Assembly: GCA_016704445.1 (NCBI GenBank)
Contig: JADJAE010000028.1
Span: 60,472-124,471 of the forward strand
Direction: 5' to 3'
Length of the DNA: 64,000 nt
Source of the DNA: Deltaproteobacteria bacterium
Lineage (GTDB): Bacteria > Myxococcota_A > Polyangia > Polyangiales > Ga0077539
Each line of letters opens with the position of its first letter. Position 1 is the stretch's first letter. Shown piece by piece: positions 62,045 to 64,000 of this stretch. Both the position numbers and the translations under genes were made by a program. The notes below the pieces were generated by a model. That model was not told the origin of the DNA. It did not search any database and saw only the letters and a program-made list of their open reading frames with translations.

Positions 62045-63166
62045 ATGCGCCGCCCCGCCGCCTTCGCCGCCCTCCTGCTCCTCGGCTGCGCTCCGCGCGC
62101 GTACACCCGCGCGCCCTCGCTCCCGGCGTATCCGCCTCTCTCCGCCGCCCGCTCCGCGGTCGACCCCACCGCCGACCGCGAGCGCGTCGACCAGGGCCAG
62201 CGCGAGCTTCACCAGCGCGTGCCCGCCGCCGTGGCGATGCTCCGCGACTCCATCGAGCGCATCGTCTCCCAGCTCGGCGAGCGTTGCGTCCCACGCAACC
62301 CTGACGGCGACGGGCTGCACTGGCAGGTCTCCTGCGCAACGGAGACCCTCTTCGGTCTCGGCGCATTCGAGCCGCGCAACGACGCCGTGCTCGACCGCTG
62401 GCGCCTCGTGGGCCAGACCCTGTCGCAGCTGCAGCTCAGCGCCAGCACCGACGCCCGCTCGCTGCGCGTGGCCATCTCGGGCTTCGCCGACCACGTGCAG
62501 TTCGCGAGCGACCACCCCTGCCCCGAGCTCGCCGCCTTCTGGAACGCCTCGATTCCCCCCGCCACCGACCACCGCAGCCGCAACGCCGTGCTGAGCTTCT
62601 GCCGCGCCGCCCGCATGGCCCGCGAGATCGCCTGCGCCTCGCTCCCTGCCGGTCGCTGCACCCCTGCGGCGCTCGCCGCCCGCCCCGCCCTCGCCTTCGC
62701 GGTCTTCGGCGGCAGCACCTCGGCGCTCGACCGTGCCCCGGAGCGCTTCACCACTCCCGTCGCGCTCACCGGGTCGGGCAGCGCCCGCTGCGCCTGCCAG
62801 CGCTTCGCTCCGGACGTCTACGGCCCGCCGGTCGCGCCGGGCGTCACCTTCGCTGCGTGCCCCGCCGAACCCGAGCGGCTCTTCGAGTGCGAGGACGCCC
62901 GCCGCGTCGAGCTCGACGTGTGGCTCGACGTCGACCCGCGGCTGCCCTCCAACACCTGCCGCGCCCAGGCGAGCGACCCCAACGCGCTCGCCCTGCTCTG
63001 CTACCAGGACGCCTGGCAGGCGCTCTCCCACCAGAGCGCGCTGCCGCGCCCCCACACGGCGGTGGTCACCGACGCGTGCGCAACGCCCAACCCCCTCGGC
63101 TGGCTGGAGGGCAGGGCGCGCAACGCCGATCGGCCCTGCGCGGCGGAGGTCAGCGTCGCGCGCTAG
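62045..63166 (+). CDS. Lipoprotein, possible distant OmpA-like
   Basis: This 373-residue protein has a short lipoprotein signal (LLLLGCAP). A central stretch with LFGLGAFEPRNDAVLDRW and VAISGFADHVQF resembles the OmpA C-terminal fold (peptidoglycan-binding, usually GHTD), but the key Asp/Arg contacts are not clearly conserved. Several cysteines lie in the C-terminal half (CACQRF, CPAEPERLFEC). It follows the large secreted protein by three bases, so they probably act together at the outer membrane. Confidence 0.65.
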   Translation: MRRPAAFAALLLLGCAPRAYTRAPSLPAYPPLSAARSAVDPTADRERVDQGQRELHQRVPAAVAMLRDSIERIVSQLGERCVPRNPDGDGLHWQVSCATETLFGLGAFEPRNDAVLDRWRLVGQTLSQLQLSASTDARSLRVAISGFADHVQFASDHPCPELAAFWNASIPPATDHRSRNAVLSFCRAARMAREIACASLPAGRCTPAALAARPALAFAVFGGSTSALDRAPERFTTPVALTGSGSARCACQRFAPDVYGPPVAPGVTFAACPAEPERLFECEDARRVELDVWLDVDPRLPSNTCRAQASDPNALALLCYQDAWQALSHQSALPRPHTAVVTDACATPNPLGWLEGRARNADRPCAAEVSVAR

Positions 63167-63180
63167 CTCAGGCGGGGATG

Positions 63181-63640
63181 GAAGCGCGTCTCCCCGCCGC
63201 CATCCTTGAGGGCGGTCGTTCGCTCCCGCGATACGTCGTCGAGGAGTTCGACGGGCCTTCCTCCGCAGCGGTGTACTGGCCTGCGGGTTCATGCTCACTC
63301 CCCCTGGCGGGTCGCGGTGGTTCCGCTGCCTTCTGTGGAGGAGTGGCCCCCTTGCGTAGCGGCGGCTCGGGCGAGGCCGTCTGATGGCGTGAACGCCAGG
63401 CGGCCGCAGATCGAGGCGAAGGGCGACAGTGCCGGGCGAGCGCTCACGCCGAGCTCGCGCGTGGAGTGGGCTCGACTGCTCTGGCGCGTGTGGGGCGTGG
63501 ATGCGCTGAAGTGACAGTCCAGGGTTGGCGGCCCGGATGAAGATGATCTCGCGGCCCTCACCGAGCGTGCGGGGGTCGTGCGCATCCTCGAACAGCTCAG
63601 TTTGCCGACCGACGTACCGCGGATGCGCCGCTCACGCGTA
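63181..63640 (+). pseudogene. Decayed IS91-type transposase
   Basis: Fragments of an IS91-family (Y2) transposase are seen in shifting frames. Near 63215-63290 is LPRYVVEEFDG, then FLRSGVLACGF, like the N-terminal zinc-finger region (VEEEF...CGILAHGF). It jumps directly to the C-terminal part: SPWRVAVVPLP, RVEWARLLWRVWGVDALK, then GVVRILEQLSLPTD in another frame. The central catalytic region with the HUH and tyrosine motifs is missing. Stops and shifts show it is dead. It lies directly after a housekeeping-like operon and marks an old insertion. Confidence 0.55.
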
Positions 63641-64000
63641 CGGTCCTGACTGAGCTGGGACGGAGAGCAAAGGATCGAGAGGCGTCGTCCCTGTAGTTGG
63701 CAGGTCGGCGATGGCGGGTGTGTGTGCTGCGGGGGCGCCTGGGGCGTTGGATTCGGTCACTGAGCTCCCCACCCGTGCTCGCCGTGAGCTCCGCGCGACA
63801 GCGAGCGACACCGCGAACTTCGTACATTGGGTCTTTCGTCACCTGGAGCTGATCCATGCCAGCGAGGTTGCCGCGTTGCTTTCCCGATGCGCCGACACAT
63901 GGCCATCCGTCAGGCCAACACTGCTTCGATGATGGAGCCACGAAGGCTCTCATGATTGATTCAGGTGTGGCGTAACCGATAGCCTCAGTGAGCAGCGATG
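63641..64000. other. No supported gene
   Basis: Short open frames exist on both strands (for example 63711-63932 plus, 63597-63953 minus), but none has a ribosome site, family resemblance or consistent codon use. GC content is lower than in the rest of the window, which fits insertion-sequence debris. Confidence 0.4.

Overview
This is a high-GC (roughly 70% or more by eye) chromosomal window that looks like a member of the Myxococcota, most likely near the Polyangiales. The supporting signs are an alternative complex III plus caa3-oxidase operon, eukaryote-like Ser/Thr kinases (one with WD40 repeats), an FHA-containing sigma54 activator, a type IV pilus gene cluster, an RHS protein, and many lipoproteins with Asp/Pro/Val/Ala linkers or CGxCGxxC cysteine motifs. 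The taxonomy is inferred; there is no rRNA in the window.

Layout. 1-5.8 kb: a partial cysteine-motif lipoprotein, a cystathionine-beta-synthase-like PLP enzyme, a PilZ protein, a membrane-anchored alpha/beta hydrolase, a small outer-membrane barrel and a CapA-like lipoprotein. 5.8-6.2 kb: five 42-bp tandem repeats between divergent genes. 6.2-12.2 kb: an RHS polymorphic-toxin island, made of a lipoprotein RHS with TPR and C39-peptidase-like N-terminal regions, a C-terminal toxin module and a candidate immunity gene, with visibly lower GC at its 3' end. 12.2-21.6 kb: mutS, then a divergent pair of a nucleotide-transporter-like protein with HEAT repeats and a cNMP-binding domain, translationally coupled to a WD40 Ser/Thr kinase. 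21.5-35.3 kb: one long minus-strand operon, actA-B-C-D-E-F, a small membrane protein, sco, coxB (with fused cytochrome c), coxA, coxC, coxD and a trailing lipoprotein. It encodes a quinol-to-oxygen electron transfer chain like the ACIII/caa3 supercomplex of Rhodothermus. 35.7-37.4 kb: nadC-birA. 37.4-39.8 kb: an FHA protein and a Ser/Thr kinase.

39.9-48 kb: pilB-pilT-pilC-pilS, a convergent pgsA and an FHA-type sigma54 activator; the prepilin peptidase pilD lies at 53.4 kb. 48-56.6 kb: a flippase-like membrane protein, an acidic protein, uracil-DNA glycosylase, a second hydrolase, a PP2C phosphatase, a TPR protein, pilD, and the deoC-serS operon. 56.7-63.2 kb: three exported proteins (a beta-propeller/dihaem cytochrome lipoprotein, a large secreted protein and a small lipoprotein). 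63.2-64 kb: the decayed remains of an IS91-type transposase.

About thirty genes' worth of reading-frame breaks interrupt otherwise well-conserved proteins, mostly at short G/C runs, and they are densest in the act genes. They look like sequencing or assembly indels rather than biology. Where I could follow the protein across a break I give the full span as one gene and state where the break is.
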